DNA from: CALMEC01 sp031366605
GTDB lineage: Bacteria > Actinomycetota > Thermoleophilia > Miltoncostaeales > Miltoncostaeaceae
Direction: 5' to 3'
Length of the DNA stretch: 64,000 nt
NCBI GenBank assembly: GCA_031366605.1
Contig: JANLOO010000023.1
Span: 62,001 to 126,000 of the forward strand
The position numbers were made by a program, and so were the translations under genes. Within the stretch, counting starts at the first letter, position 1, and every line of letters starts with the position of its first letter. A model generated the notes under the pieces. That model was not told the DNA's origin and searched no databases. It worked only from the letters and a program-made list of their open reading frames with translations. This document shows positions 1 to 7,675 of this stretch, one piece after another.

Positions 1-218
1 CGACCGAAACCGACCCGGTCAAGGTCGAACGCGACCTGATGGCGATCTGGCTGCGCAGCGTCTGGAGCGACACGACGATGCGGATGATCTTCCACGGGCG
101 CAAGGTCTGCATCGCACGGCGCCCCCGGTGCGGTGAGTGCGTCATGGCGGATTTCTGTCCGTCGGTACGGGCGCTGCCGCCGCCGCTGCGCGCGCCCCGG
201 GTGCGCTCAGCGCAGTGA
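1..218 (+). CDS. nth: Endonuclease III, C-terminal part
   Basis: Only the last 71 codons lie in the window (reading frame from base 3, stop TGA 216-218). The gene encodes the bifunctional DNA glycosylase/AP lyase that removes oxidised pyrimidines in base-excision repair. The visible part carries the family's 4Fe-4S cluster loop, Cys-x6-Cys-x2-Cys-x5-Cys (the CIARRPRCGECVMADFC stretch), preceded by the HGRKVC lead-in typical of Nth. The last codons overlap, tail to tail, the stop of the oppositely oriented gene that follows (207-209). The catalytic helix-hairpin-helix region lies upstream of the window and cannot be checked. Confidence 0.93.
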   Translation, partial: TETDPVKVERDLMAIWLRSVWSDTTMRMIFHGRKVCIARRPRCGECVMADFCPSVRALPPPLRAPRVRSAQ

Positions 219-968
219 CGCGGCGACGCGAAGCGCCTGCGTCAGCGACGACGCGCCTTCGATGCGGTACGTCACGCCGGAACGCTCCCAGATCAAGACA
301 TCACCAACGGCGCGGGTCGTGCCGGTTTGGAACGCTCCGGAGCTGTCGACATAGCCGAACGTGTGTGGTCCGCCACTGAGCCACAATCCGGTCACGCCGT
401 CGACGTTGGTCGTCTGGACGGTTGTGACGGCGGGATCGAGCAGCTTCTCTGCAAAGAGCTGCCCGCGAAACTCCGTCAGGATCAGCCTGCCCCGGGCGAC
501 ATCCTGAGCGTGACGCCAGACCAGCGCATACGCCCCGCCCCGTGGAGGTGTCTGCACAAAGACCTCGTCGGGTCCACTGGCTGGGACGCCCGGCAGGCGC
601 AATGCGAATGGCGCCCGTTCGCGGGCCTGGGCGACGTCGAGGCGCTGCCCCAGCGGGTTCGTGGTGCCGGCTGTCGTGGATTGCGTCGGCGACGGCGCCG
701 GGGGCGTCGTGTGTGCGGTGGAGACCACGCGAACGCCACCGATGTCGAAGAAGCGCAGGACCGCGTTGCGTGCGGGGGCGATTGCGGCGACGGTCCCGAG
801 CGCGACGACTGTTGCCGCCAGTGCCAGCACGATTCGGCGCGGGCGGGTGCGACGTGGCATGGGCGACGTCGACCCGCGCGCAGCGAGGACCGCGGCCACG
901 AGGTCCGGAGCTGTGGGCGCGTCCCACCGCGCGCCCAGGTCCGTGAGCCGGGTTTGCAGGTCAGCCAT
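207..968 (-). CDS. Membrane-anchored partner of an ECF sigma factor (anti-sigma-like)
   Basis: 253 residues from ATG 968. That ATG overlaps the stop of the upstream sigma-factor gene by 8 bases, so the two are translationally coupled; a longer frame exists but would run into the sigma gene. Visible features: a short N-terminal cytoplasmic part with a basic stretch, one membrane segment at about residues 46-66 (RIVLALAATVVALGTVAAI), a Thr/Pro/Ser-rich linker near 85-105, then a folded extracytoplasmic domain of about 150 residues. No zinc anti-sigma HxxxCxxC motif is present. Position and topology suggest control of the sigma factor, which is inference. The external domain resembles nothing I can name. 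Confidence 0.8.
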   Translation of the reverse strand: MADLQTRLTDLGARWDAPTAPDLVAAVLAARGSTSPMPRRTRPRRIVLALAATVVALGTVAAIAPARNAVLRFFDIGGVRVVSTAHTTPPAPSPTQSTTAGTTNPLGQRLDVAQARERAPFALRLPGVPASGPDEVFVQTPPRGGAYALVWRHAQDVARGRLILTEFRGQLFAEKLLDPAVTTVQTTNVDGVTGLWLSGGPHTFGYVDSSGAFQTGTTRAVGDVLIWERSGVTYRIEGASSLTQALRVAASLR

Positions 969-1518
969 TGGGAGCCTCCAACAGCTCGCGCAGTCGGGCA
1001 AGCGCGCGGGAGTGGCGGGACTTGGCGGTGCCGACGCGTACACCGAGCGTGGCGGCCGTCTCCTCTTCGGACAACCCCGCGAAGTAGCGGAGCCCCACCA
1101 CGAGCCGTTGATCTTCGGGAAGTTGGTTGACCGCGCGCAGCAGCTCGTCGCGCGCGTCGGTTGCGAGTAGCTCGGCCTCGGGGGACGGGGCCGCGTCCCC
1201 CAAGGGCTCGGTCGCGATACGAAGCTCCAAGGCTCTCCGACGCCGGGCCGAGCGTGTGCGATTGCGCGCCTCGTTGGCGACGATGCGAAGCAGCCACGGA
1301 CGGAGAGGCTTGCTGCGATTAAACCGCCCCAGCGCGGCGAGCGCTTTGATCAGCCCGTCCTGGGTCGCGTCACGTGCGTCCTGCTCGGAGCGCGTGATCA
1401 GGTAGGCGGTGCGGTAGGCGATGTCTTGGTAGGTCATCACGATCGAACGGATTGCGTCATCGTCGCCGAGCTGCGCGCGGCGAACGAGATCGGAGTCTGG
1501 TGGGCGACCCTCCACCAC
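961..1518 (-). CDS. RNA polymerase sigma factor, ECF (sigma-70 family)
   Basis: 185 residues. Region 2 spans about residues 22-90 (core binding and -10 recognition, including RPWLLRIVANEARNRTRS). Region 4 spans about 125-180, with the helix-turn-helix LSEEETAATLGVRVGTAKSR. There is no region 3, as usual for group 4 sigma factors, and the length is typical. Translation starts at tandem GTG codons (1518 or 1515); a TAGAAC sequence 6 bases before the second could be a weak -10 of a leaderless transcript. The gene is coupled to the membrane protein that follows and is divergent from dnaG. It directs RNA polymerase to a regulon that cannot be inferred from the window. Confidence 0.93.
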   Translation of the reverse strand: MVEGRPPDSDLVRRAQLGDDDAIRSIVMTYQDIAYRTAYLITRSEQDARDATQDGLIKALAALGRFNRSKPLRPWLLRIVANEARNRTRSARRRRALELRIATEPLGDAAPSPEAELLATDARDELLRAVNQLPEDQRLVVGLRYFAGLSEEETAATLGVRVGTAKSRHSRALARLRELLEAPNG

Positions 1519-1564
1519 ACCGTTCTACACCGCCGGGGTCGCACAGGTTCCGTGCCAGGACCGG

Positions 1565-1570
1565 TACGCT
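1565..1570 (+). promoter_or_regulatory. Candidate -10 of dnaG (leaderless)
   Basis: TACGCT lies 7 bases before the GTG at 1578, and there is no Shine-Dalgarno in between. The arrangement recurs before many genes in the window and supports GTG 1578 as both transcription and translation start. Confidence 0.55.
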
Positions 1571-1577
1571 GCCGACC

Positions 1578-3296
1578 GTGCCGATGATCGATCCGGACAG
1601 CGTCGAGAAAGTCCGCCAGGCTGCGGACCTCGTTGAGCTGCTCCGCGGGCGAGTCGAGCTCGTGCGTCGTGGTGGCCGTTTCTGGGCGCGCTGCCCGTTT
1701 CACGACGAGAACTCACCCTCGTTCACGATCATGCCGGACCATCGCAACTACTACTGCTTCGGGTGCGGCGCGAAGGGTGATGCGATCACTTGGATGCGTG
1801 AGCGCGAAGGCGCGGGAACCTTCAGCGAGGCCATCGAGGCGCTGGCCGACCGTTTCAATGTCGAGCTGCGCTATCAAGAGGTCTCCGCGCAGGAGGAGGC
1901 CGAACGGGCAGCCGGTGCGCGTCGGTTGCAGCTATTGGGCCGGGCCGGTGACTTCTATGCGGCATACCTGTGGAAGGCGGACGAAGCCCTGCCCGCGCGT
2001 CAGTATCTGACCGAGCGTGGGTTCGACGAGGACCTGCTGCGTCGGTTCAAGGTCGGGTACGCGCCTGGTGCGGCCAACGTGCTCGCGGGACGTGCGGTCA
2101 AGCAAGGGTTTACCCGCCAGGACCTGATGGACGCCGGACTCGCCAGGCGCGACGGCGGCGACTTCTTCACCTCACGAATCATGTTTCCGATCTGCGACGC
2201 ACGCGGCCGGGTGCAGGGTTTCGGCGGAAGAACGCTGGATCCGAACGAACGCGCCAAGTACGTCAACAGTGCCGAAGGGCCGGCATTTCGCAAGCGGCGG
2301 CTCCTGTTCAACCTCGACCAGGCGCGCGGACCTGCGAGTCGGGCCGGGTGGGTTGCCGTCGCCGAGGGCTACACCGATGTGCTCGGAATGGCCAAGGCCG
2401 GGATCGACAACGCCGTCGCGTGCATGGGCACCTCGTTGACGAGCGAGCAGCTGCGACTGCTCGCGCGCACGGCGGACGAGGTGCGGCTGTGCTTCGACGG
2501 CGATCAGGCTGGGCAAGATGCCGCGTGGCGCTCGGTCGAAGCGGCCGCCGGGATCACGATCCGCCTCTCTGCCGTTCCGTTCCCTGCAGGTCGCGACCCG
2601 GGCGACTTGGCGAGGGATGCCGACGGGCTCGTGATTCTGCGTGAGGCCGTCGAGCACCCGGAACCGATGATGGGGTACCTGATCAGGTCGCGAGTCGCGC
2701 GCGCAGGTCGGTCGGCAGCCGAGCGCGATGGTGCGCTCGATGACATCACCGGACTGCTGCGTCGGTTTCCCGAAAGCATCGAGAAGGACGATGCGGTCAA
2801 GTTGGCCGCCAGCCGCTTGGGCCTGTCGCGTGTGCTCGAGGAACGCCTGAGAGTGGCGGTTCGCGTCGATGTCACACCAAGCGCAACGTCGGTGCGCCGG
2901 AGTCCGAGCGCGCCGGTCGGACCGGAGGCGGCCCGGGAACTTCGTTGGCTGGCACTCGCGGTCGCGTTGCCCGATGTCGCCACGCAGTACGCCAACGACC
3001 TGACCGACGAGGCGTTCGACGAGGCGTTGCACCGTCGGGCATTCGCGCTCCTGGCCTCGGGAGAGCTGCCCGCACGGTGGCCCGAAGAACTCGCTGCGTT
3101 GGCGCTCGAACTGCAGGCCGCGACGGTCGACCAGGTCCCGAACGAGGCGGCGCTCCGTGAATCGACCTACCGGATGCAGGAACGACTCTTGGAACGGCGT
3201 GCCCAGGCGGCCAAAGCGGCGGGGGACGTCGAGGCCTTTCTGCGACTGCAAGAGCTGCTGCAGCGGCTTCGCCAGGCAATCAGGGGGACCGAGTAG
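1578..3296 (+). CDS. dnaG: DNA primase
   Basis: 572 residues from GTG 1578 (the ATG two codons later is possible). It synthesises RNA primers for Okazaki fragments at the replication fork together with the DnaB helicase. Domain order: an N-terminal CHC2 zinc ribbon (CPFH ... CFGCG, about residues 42-66), the catalytic core, a TOPRIM domain around 260-340 (VAEGYTDVLGMAKAGI with the acidic E and CFDGDQAG), then a C-terminal helical helicase-interaction region. The length fits the family (about 580-640), slightly short at the C-terminus. It lies divergent to the sigma-factor operon, and its stop codon forms part of the next gene's apparent promoter. Confidence 0.97.
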   Translation: MPMIDPDSVEKVRQAADLVELLRGRVELVRRGGRFWARCPFHDENSPSFTIMPDHRNYYCFGCGAKGDAITWMREREGAGTFSEAIEALADRFNVELRYQEVSAQEEAERAAGARRLQLLGRAGDFYAAYLWKADEALPARQYLTERGFDEDLLRRFKVGYAPGAANVLAGRAVKQGFTRQDLMDAGLARRDGGDFFTSRIMFPICDARGRVQGFGGRTLDPNERAKYVNSAEGPAFRKRRLLFNLDQARGPASRAGWVAVAEGYTDVLGMAKAGIDNAVACMGTSLTSEQLRLLARTADEVRLCFDGDQAGQDAAWRSVEAAAGITIRLSAVPFPAGRDPGDLARDADGLVILREAVEHPEPMMGYLIRSRVARAGRSAAERDGALDDITGLLRRFPESIEKDDAVKLAASRLGLSRVLEERLRVAVRVDVTPSATSVRRSPSAPVGPEAARELRWLALAVALPDVATQYANDLTDEAFDEALHRRAFALLASGELPARWPEELAALALELQAATVDQVPNEAALRESTYRMQERLLERRAQAAKAAGDVEAFLRLQELLQRLRQAIRGTE

Positions 3297-3299
3297 GCT
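3294..3299 (+). promoter_or_regulatory. Candidate -10 overlapping the dnaG stop
   Basis: TAGGCT, whose first three bases are the dnaG TAG stop, ends 7 bases before ATG 3307. The same construction occurs between the M20 peptidase gene and fumC. Confidence 0.5.
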
Positions 3300-3306
3300 G
3301 CTGCGG

Positions 3307-3918
3307 ATGGTGCCGATCACCAGCCACGAGGAGCTTCGCGGCCGCTACCGCCAGCCGACCGACCGTGTGCTTCGCAAGGAGTTGGACCATGTCGACGCGC
3401 ACTGTCGGCGGTTCATCGAGCGATCGCCGTTCCTCGTCCTCGCGACCGTGGGGAACGACGGGCGAGTGGACGCGTCACCGCGAGGTGACCACCCGGGCTT
3501 CGTGCAGGTGGACGACCACCACACGCTGCTGATCCCGGATCGACCGGGCAACAACCGCATCGACTCGCTGACCAACCTGGTGGAGCGTCCCGGCGCGGCC
3601 GTGCTCTTCATGATCCCCGGCGTCGATGAGACCCTGCGCGTCAACGGCGCGATCGTGATCCACGACGACGATGACCTGCGGCAACGGTTTGCCGTGGGCG
3701 GCCGGCTGCCGGCGACAGTGCTCGTCATGCGCACCGAGCAGGTCTACCTGCACTGCGCCAAGGCATTCATGAGGTCCAAGCTCTGGGACCCCGAGAGCTG
3801 GTCGGCGACGCGACCCGTGCCGACGCTCGGCGAGATGATCCACGATCAGATCGGCGAAGTCGGTCCTGCTGAGACGCAGGACGAGATGGTCGCCAGGTAC
3901 CGGGAGAACCTCTACTGA
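3307..3918 (+). CDS. Pyridoxamine-5'-phosphate-oxidase-fold flavoprotein (MSMEG_1061-like)
   Basis: 203 residues. The split-barrel FMN-binding fold is visible from residue 36 on (FLVLATVGNDGRVDASPRGD, then LLIPDRPGNNRIDSLTNL and VLFMIPGVDETLRVNG). This is the signature of the actinobacterial MSMEG_1061 group of PPOX-type flavoproteins. Substrates of this group are generally unknown; FMN- or F420-dependent reductase and oxidase activities occur in the superfamily. The start ATG 3307 lies 7 bases after a TAGGCT hexamer. The stop overlaps, by 4 bases, a possible CTG start of the MOSC gene that follows, suggesting co-translation. Confidence 0.87.
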   Translation: MVPITSHEELRGRYRQPTDRVLRKELDHVDAHCRRFIERSPFLVLATVGNDGRVDASPRGDHPGFVQVDDHHTLLIPDRPGNNRIDSLTNLVERPGAAVLFMIPGVDETLRVNGAIVIHDDDDLRQRFAVGGRLPATVLVMRTEQVYLHCAKAFMRSKLWDPESWSATRPVPTLGEMIHDQIGEVGPAETQDEMVARYRENLY

Positions 3919-4673
3919 CGGCCTCGCCCGAAGCACTGCGCAGTGCAGTCGAGCAGATACTCGGTCGGCCGCTCCCCGCGTTTGACGACGTCGAGCGGTT
4001 GCGGGAGTGGCTTGCCGCACAGGGCCTTGGTTTGCTCCCGGTCGATGACCCCGCGGGCTTCTCGTGGCCGGGACACTGGATCGCGGTCACTGCTCGCGGT
4101 CGGGCGCGCGTCATGTTCGGCACCCCGTCGGGGCCACTCGACGGTACGCTCGACGACGAACCGATCATCAGCGGCTTCGTCGTGGCACCGCACGACCTCG
4201 ATTTGCAGCGTCGCGCCGATCGCGTGTTTGGCATCGTCGATGCCATCGTCGTCGCACCCCTGACCGCGGGGCCCGCCCATCGTGTTGAGCGGTGTCGGGC
4301 GATCGCGGGGCGCGGGCTTGACGGCGATCGCTACGCCACGGGAGAGGGCACGTTTGCCGCGCAGGGGCGGATCGGGCAGGACCTGACCTTGATCGACGCC
4401 GAGGCGCTCACCGCTGCGGACCTGAGTGCCGTCGATGCACGCCGTAACGTGGTGACCCGTGGTGTCGACTTGGACGGTCTCGTCGGACACAGGTTTCGGA
4501 TCGGCGCGGTCCAGTGCCAGGGCGAACGTCGCGCTGAGCCGTGCGCACATCTCCAACGACTGACCGGACCCGGCGTGTTACGCGCCCTGGTCCACCGCGG
4601 CGGGATACGCGCCGATGTCCTGTCGAACGGTCACATCGCGGTGGGGGACACGGTGGAGTTGGTCAGCGTCTGA
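3915..4673 (+). CDS. MOSC-domain protein
   Basis: 252 residues if translation begins at CTG 3915 in the CTGA overlap with the preceding stop; the only conventional start, TTG 3999, would give 224. The intervening 28 codons read as ordinary protein, which favours the upstream start. The MOSC domain occupies about residues 105-250: a GIVDAIVVAP opening, GRGLDGDRY, the GQDLTLIDAEAL segment, RRNVVTRGVDLDGLVG, then the conserved Cys of the MOSC core near EPCAHLQRL. MOSC domains handle molybdenum-cofactor sulfur or other metal-sulfur chemistry; the substrate here is unknown. The stop overlaps that of the opposite-strand gene by 11 bases. Confidence 0.85.
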   Translation: MTASPEALRSAVEQILGRPLPAFDDVERLREWLAAQGLGLLPVDDPAGFSWPGHWIAVTARGRARVMFGTPSGPLDGTLDDEPIISGFVVAPHDLDLQRRADRVFGIVDAIVVAPLTAGPAHRVERCRAIAGRGLDGDRYATGEGTFAAQGRIGQDLTLIDAEALTAADLSAVDARRNVVTRGVDLDGLVGHRFRIGAVQCQGERRAEPCAHLQRLTGPGVLRALVHRGGIRADVLSNGHIAVGDTVELVSV

Positions 4674-5148
4674 CGAGCGCGACCGCACGGGCTTCGCGTG
4701 GCTGGCCATCGACGTGTGCCGCAGCCATGGCCTCGAGCCCGAACTGGTGGGTCGCTGCATCAGGTCGGCGACTTGCGGGACCGATCCAATCGATGCGCGG
4801 CGATGGTCCCAGTACCGATGCACGCGACGCCCAGAACAGCAGATGGGCGAGGGGGAGCGCGCCCAGGCTGACCGCCTCAGGGTGTCCGCGCGCCTCCACG
4901 TAGACGCGGTGGGCGGTCAGGCACGCCGACAAGGCGACCGCATCGGCAAGGCCTTCGCGTTCGAGTTCCAAGCCCAGCAGCACCGCCTCGGGTTCGTATC
5001 CGTCATCGGTCGAGCCGCGAACCAGGGCCGGACGGATCCGTGCGAGCTCCGCGCCGATGGCAGCGCCGATCGCCCCCGCCGCCGCCCGCAGATCTGGGTC
5101 GAGGTCGTCGAGTTGATCCTGCACACCCGGGCTTGGACGCAGGCTCAC
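4663..5148 (-). CDS. Hypothetical protein, mostly helical
   Basis: 161 residues from GTG 5148. Third-position GC is high in this frame and low in the others, so it looks like a genuine gene. The protein is Ala/Leu-rich and helical, without membrane segment, signal peptide or recognisable motif; an acidic N-terminal region (DQLDDLDPDLRAAAGAI) is followed by amphipathic helices. It runs convergently with the MOSC gene, the two stops overlapping by 11 bases, and lies downstream of the small membrane-protein operon on the same strand. No function can be assigned. Confidence 0.65.
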   Translation of the reverse strand: MSLRPSPGVQDQLDDLDPDLRAAAGAIGAAIGAELARIRPALVRGSTDDGYEPEAVLLGLELEREGLADAVALSACLTAHRVYVEARGHPEAVSLGALPLAHLLFWASRASVLGPSPRIDWIGPASRRPDAATHQFGLEAMAAAHVDGQPREARAVALVRR

Positions 5149-5191
5149 CGTGATGCACCGACCGTGTGATTGGCGTCCGCTCTGACGACCG

Positions 5192-5311
5192 TCAGTCGTT
5201 GGGCCGGTCGGGCGGGATCTCCGTGAACGTGAACTCGTCGCTGCTGCCCCGCTTCTGGGTGAACCAGTAGACCAGGCCGCCGAGTCCCGCTGCGATCAAA
5301 AGCTTCTTCAT
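5192..5311 (-). CDS. 39-residue single-pass membrane peptide, DLW-39-like
   Basis: A short gene of 39 codons. It begins MKKLLIAAGLGGLVYWF, a basic tip plus one hydrophobic segment, and continues as a hydrophilic, acidic tail (SSDEFTFTEIPPDRPND). Start ATG 5309-5311 follows a strong Shine-Dalgarno (GGAGGA, 6 bases upstream), and the stop of the 111-residue gene lies only 3 bases before it, so the two form an operon. Size and MKKLL-plus-helix pattern match the actinobacterial DLW-39 small-protein family, though the DLW tripeptide itself is absent. Function unknown; membrane location inferred. Confidence 0.72.
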   Translation of the reverse strand: MKKLLIAAGLGGLVYWFTQKRGSSDEFTFTEIPPDRPND

Positions 5312-5314
5312 CGG

Positions 5315-5650
5315 TTACTCCTCCGTGTCGGCAATGTGCGTCGCTTCGACCACCGGTACCGCAGGTGGGTCGAGAAACGGAAAGCCATGTCGGGCACCCA
5401 GGAACGGACGAGGGCGCACCGCAGTCTCGCGTACTTCCAGAAGGATTTGACTCACGCCGGTCGCCAGTGCGACCACTGGTGCGCCAATCAGGTAGACCAG
5501 GGCCATCAGCGCCATCCCGACCGCGCCGGCTGCCGCGCCGAGTGCGCGAAGCGGAGCAGGCAGGCGACGTTGGACCACCTGACGGTGGTCCGGAAGCTGC
5601 AGATCGGGCTCGCCCAGATCGATGTGTTGGGTGTGTGTCGTCGTGTTCAT
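5315..5650 (-). CDS. Small membrane protein, first gene of the small-ORF operon
   Basis: 111 residues from ATG 5650, preceded by AAGG at a normal distance. A polar N-terminus of about 35 residues is followed by one long hydrophobic stretch (about 36-68, LRALGAAAGAVGMALMALVY through LIGAPVVALATG) long enough for one or two passes, then a Pro-rich cytoplasmic or periplasmic tail. It ends 3 bases before the 39-residue gene. An inverted repeat (CCGCAA/TTGCGG) sits 12 bases upstream of the start. No family recognised. Confidence 0.7.
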   Translation of the reverse strand: MNTTTHTQHIDLGEPDLQLPDHRQVVQRRLPAPLRALGAAAGAVGMALMALVYLIGAPVVALATGVSQILLEVRETAVRPRPFLGARHGFPFLDPPAVPVVEATHIADTEE

Positions 5651-5661
5651 CCTTGTTCAAC

Positions 5662-5676
5662 CCGCAATTGTTGCGG
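5662..5676. promoter_or_regulatory. Inverted repeat upstream of the small-ORF operon
   Basis: CCGCAA-TTG-TTGCGG, a perfect 6-bp palindrome with a 3-base spacer, immediately upstream of the Shine-Dalgarno of the 111-residue gene. It could be a repressor operator or a 5'-leader hairpin. Confidence 0.35.
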
Positions 5677-5839
5677 TTCGGAGCAGCCGCGCGCAAGTGC
5701 GGTCGCGCCGCGAGGGGCGCCGCGGGGGTCGGTGGCTGACGTCTGAGGCTGGTCACGGTGAAGGGTTCGGACGCATGAATGGGCGTCGGTTGAATGACGT
5801 TCGACGCGCGGGATGGCGCTCCTTGCCGGCGAAATGCCA

Positions 5840-6817
5840 CTACCCGACACGAAGCACGACCTTGCCGACGGCGTGATCAGCCCCGACCAGACGGTGTGCA
5901 TCTGCGACCTGAGCCAGGTCGAGCACCTGATGCACGATCGGACGAAGTGCTCCGGTGGCGAACCTGGGCAACGCCCATGTGGCGAACTCCGCCACGATGG
6001 CGGCCTTCTCGTCGGCCGTGCGGCCGCGCAGGGTACTGCCGATGACGGTCGCCTGCAGCGCGAGCAGGGTGCCCAGATCCGCCTCGGCGCGCCTGCCACC
6101 GACGAGCCCGGTCAGGACGATTCGGCCACCACGGGCGAGCGATGCGACGTTCTGCTCCCAGTACGACGCGCCGACGAGATCCAGGATGACGTCTGCGCCG
6201 TGGCCCTCGGTGAGTGCGCGGACCTGGTCGGCGAACGCCCCGTCCGTGACGACAATGCCCTCGGCGCCGAGCTCCTGCGGCACCCGCAGTCGTTCGGCCG
6301 TGCGCGACGTCGCCACTGCGCGCGCGCCAAGCTCGCGGGTGATCTGGATCGCGGCGGTGCCCACGCCGCTGGACGCCGAGTGGATCAAGGCGACGTGGCC
6401 GGTGTCCAGGCGTCCCAGCATCCGCAGCGTCAGGTACGCGGTCAGGAACACCTCGGGGATCGCGGCGGCGTCCTCCCACGACATGCCGTCCGGGATGGGC
6501 ATCGTCTGCCCGACGGGCACGGCGACCAGCTCTGCGTACCCACCTCCCGAGAGCAGCGCCATGACCCCATCGCCCACCTGCGTGCCGTGCACGCCGTCGC
6601 CGAGCGCCGCGATCTGACCGGCGCACTCAAGCCCGATGATGTTGCTGGCGCCAGGCGGGGGCGGGTAGTGACCGGTCCGTTGCATCAGGTCCGCCCGGTT
6701 GACCGCGGTGGCGCGGACCCGGATCAGCACCTCACCTGCGGCGGGTGTCGGGTCGGCGACGTCAGCCGGCATGAGCACCTCGGGGCCGCCCGCACCCGCG
6801 GTGACGATTGCTCTCAG
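5840..6817 (-). CDS. NAD(P)H:quinone oxidoreductase, zinc-less MDR (PIG3/Qor type)
   Basis: 325 residues if started at CTG 6817, which overlaps the TGA of the upstream SRPBCC gene (CTGA); the conventional GTG 6778 would remove the first beta strand (LRAIVTAGAGGPEVL), which matches the family N-terminus MRAI..GGPEVL. Medium-chain reductase fold: a GroES-like N-domain (about 20-130), then a Rossmann domain with the NADPH loop HSASSGVGTAAIQI. The structural-zinc cysteine cluster is absent, as in quinone oxidoreductases. It reduces quinones or small enones in the cytosol; substrate unknown. Confidence 0.88.
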   Translation of the reverse strand: MRAIVTAGAGGPEVLMPADVADPTPAAGEVLIRVRATAVNRADLMQRTGHYPPPPGASNIIGLECAGQIAALGDGVHGTQVGDGVMALLSGGGYAELVAVPVGQTMPIPDGMSWEDAAAIPEVFLTAYLTLRMLGRLDTGHVALIHSASSGVGTAAIQITRELGARAVATSRTAERLRVPQELGAEGIVVTDGAFADQVRALTEGHGADVILDLVGASYWEQNVASLARGGRIVLTGLVGGRRAEADLGTLLALQATVIGSTLRGRTADEKAAIVAEFATWALPRFATGALRPIVHQVLDLAQVADAHRLVGADHAVGKVVLRVG

Positions 6818-7302
6818 GGTTGCTCCATCAGCCGCTTGGTCAGAATCTGCCGTTGTTCGAATGTCTTGCGCAACATCCGGTTGACGATCATCTTGTCGCC
6901 GATCGCGCCGATGGGCCCGAGTGGCGGGATGTAGGTGATGCGATCGGTCAGACGGCAGCGATCGTGACCGAGCGACTCGAACCGGTGTTCATGCCGCCAC
7001 GCGGCGAACGGTGAGGCGATTGCGACATCGATGACCGCCTTGTTCAACACGACAGCCTCGACCCGGAACCGCCAGGTCATGGGAAACGGGATGGGCTTCT
7101 GCCGCATCACGATCGTGACGATCCCGCCATCGCGCAGCGGAAACGTCCCGTCGATCGAGTCGAACGTCACCCCAGGCGACACCCGCGGCGCATTCCGCGT
7201 GTCGCAATGGAAGCGAAAGACCTTCTCGACCGGACAATCGATCTCGATCGACCGCTCGATCATCGAGGGCTTGGGTTTGGGAAACGGTAACTTTGGAGGC
7301 AC
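6814..7302 (-). CDS. SRPBCC-fold (START/Bet v1-like) lipid-binding protein
   Basis: 162 residues from GTG 7302, 6 bases after a TAGGCT hexamer and without a Shine-Dalgarno. The SRPBCC signature begins at about residue 14 (MIERSIEIDCPVEKVFRF), followed by the alternating-strand pattern ending in a long C-terminal helix (IGDKMIVNRMLRKTFEQRQ). Such proteins bind hydrophobic ligands or act as cyclases; the ligand is unknown. It is the first gene of an operon with the quinone oxidoreductase (4-base overlap), so a hydrophobic redox substrate would be a reasonable guess. Confidence 0.82.
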   Translation of the reverse strand: MPPKLPFPKPKPSMIERSIEIDCPVEKVFRFHCDTRNAPRVSPGVTFDSIDGTFPLRDGGIVTIVMRQKPIPFPMTWRFRVEAVVLNKAVIDVAIASPFAAWRHEHRFESLGHDRCRLTDRITYIPPLGPIGAIGDKMIVNRMLRKTFEQRQILTKRLMEQP

Positions 7303-7308
7303 GACGGG

Positions 7309-7314
7309 AGCCTA
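7309..7314 (-). promoter_or_regulatory. Candidate -10 of the SRPBCC gene (leaderless)
   Basis: TAGGCT on the minus strand, 6 bases before the GTG start at 7302. Confidence 0.5.
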
Positions 7315-7390
7315 TCGAGCGGCCTCGTGGTTGCGTCCGCTCGCGGCTCTCCAGATCACCGGTCCCGCCTGGATGGAGTCGCCAGTCCCG

Positions 7391-7428
7391 CCTGCGTCCC
7401 GCGGTGTTCGCGGTCCTGCGGACGCAGG
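7391..7428. repeat. Nested inverted repeat between divergent genes
   Basis: Outer arms CCTGCGTCC (7391-7399) and GGACGCAGG (7420-7428) are perfect. Inside, CCGCG and CGCGG flank GTGTT. It lies between the divergent SRPBCC and DUF1059 genes and could be an operator or a transcript hairpin. Confidence 0.4.
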
Positions 7429-7491
7429 AGTACGTTGTGATTGACGATGTGTCTCCGCATCGTCGATCGGTGACCGACGTCAGGAGCGAAC

Positions 7492-7665
7492 GTGAAAGAG
7501 CTTCGTTGCGGGGACCTCATGGAAGGGTGCCCTGCGGTCTTCGAGGGCGAGACCATCGAGGACATCATCAAGCAGTCCGCGAAGCATGCGCATGAGGAGC
7601 ACGGCATCGCCGACATCACGCCCGGGGTGCAGCAGGCGGTCCTCGCGGCAATCCACGACAAGTAG
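7492..7665 (+). CDS. DUF1059 family small protein
   Basis: 57 residues. GTG 7492 follows AGGAG at a good distance. The sequence opens KELRCGDLMEGCPAVFEGET and later has HAHEEHGI, which is the DUF1059 pattern: two cysteines near positions 5 and 12 and a His-rich helix, probably a small metal- or ligand-binding domain. It has its own hairpin terminator 11 bases downstream, so it is a single-gene unit. The family occurs widely in actinobacteria and archaea; function not established. Confidence 0.83.
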   Translation: MKELRCGDLMEGCPAVFEGETIEDIIKQSAKHAHEEHGIADITPGVQQAVLAAIHDK

Positions 7666-7675
7666 GCCACTCGCG

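Noticed and set aside
7391..7428. Hairpin considered as a riboswitch or small RNA
   Set aside because: It is short, and no conserved aptamer elements are visible; kept only as an inverted repeat.
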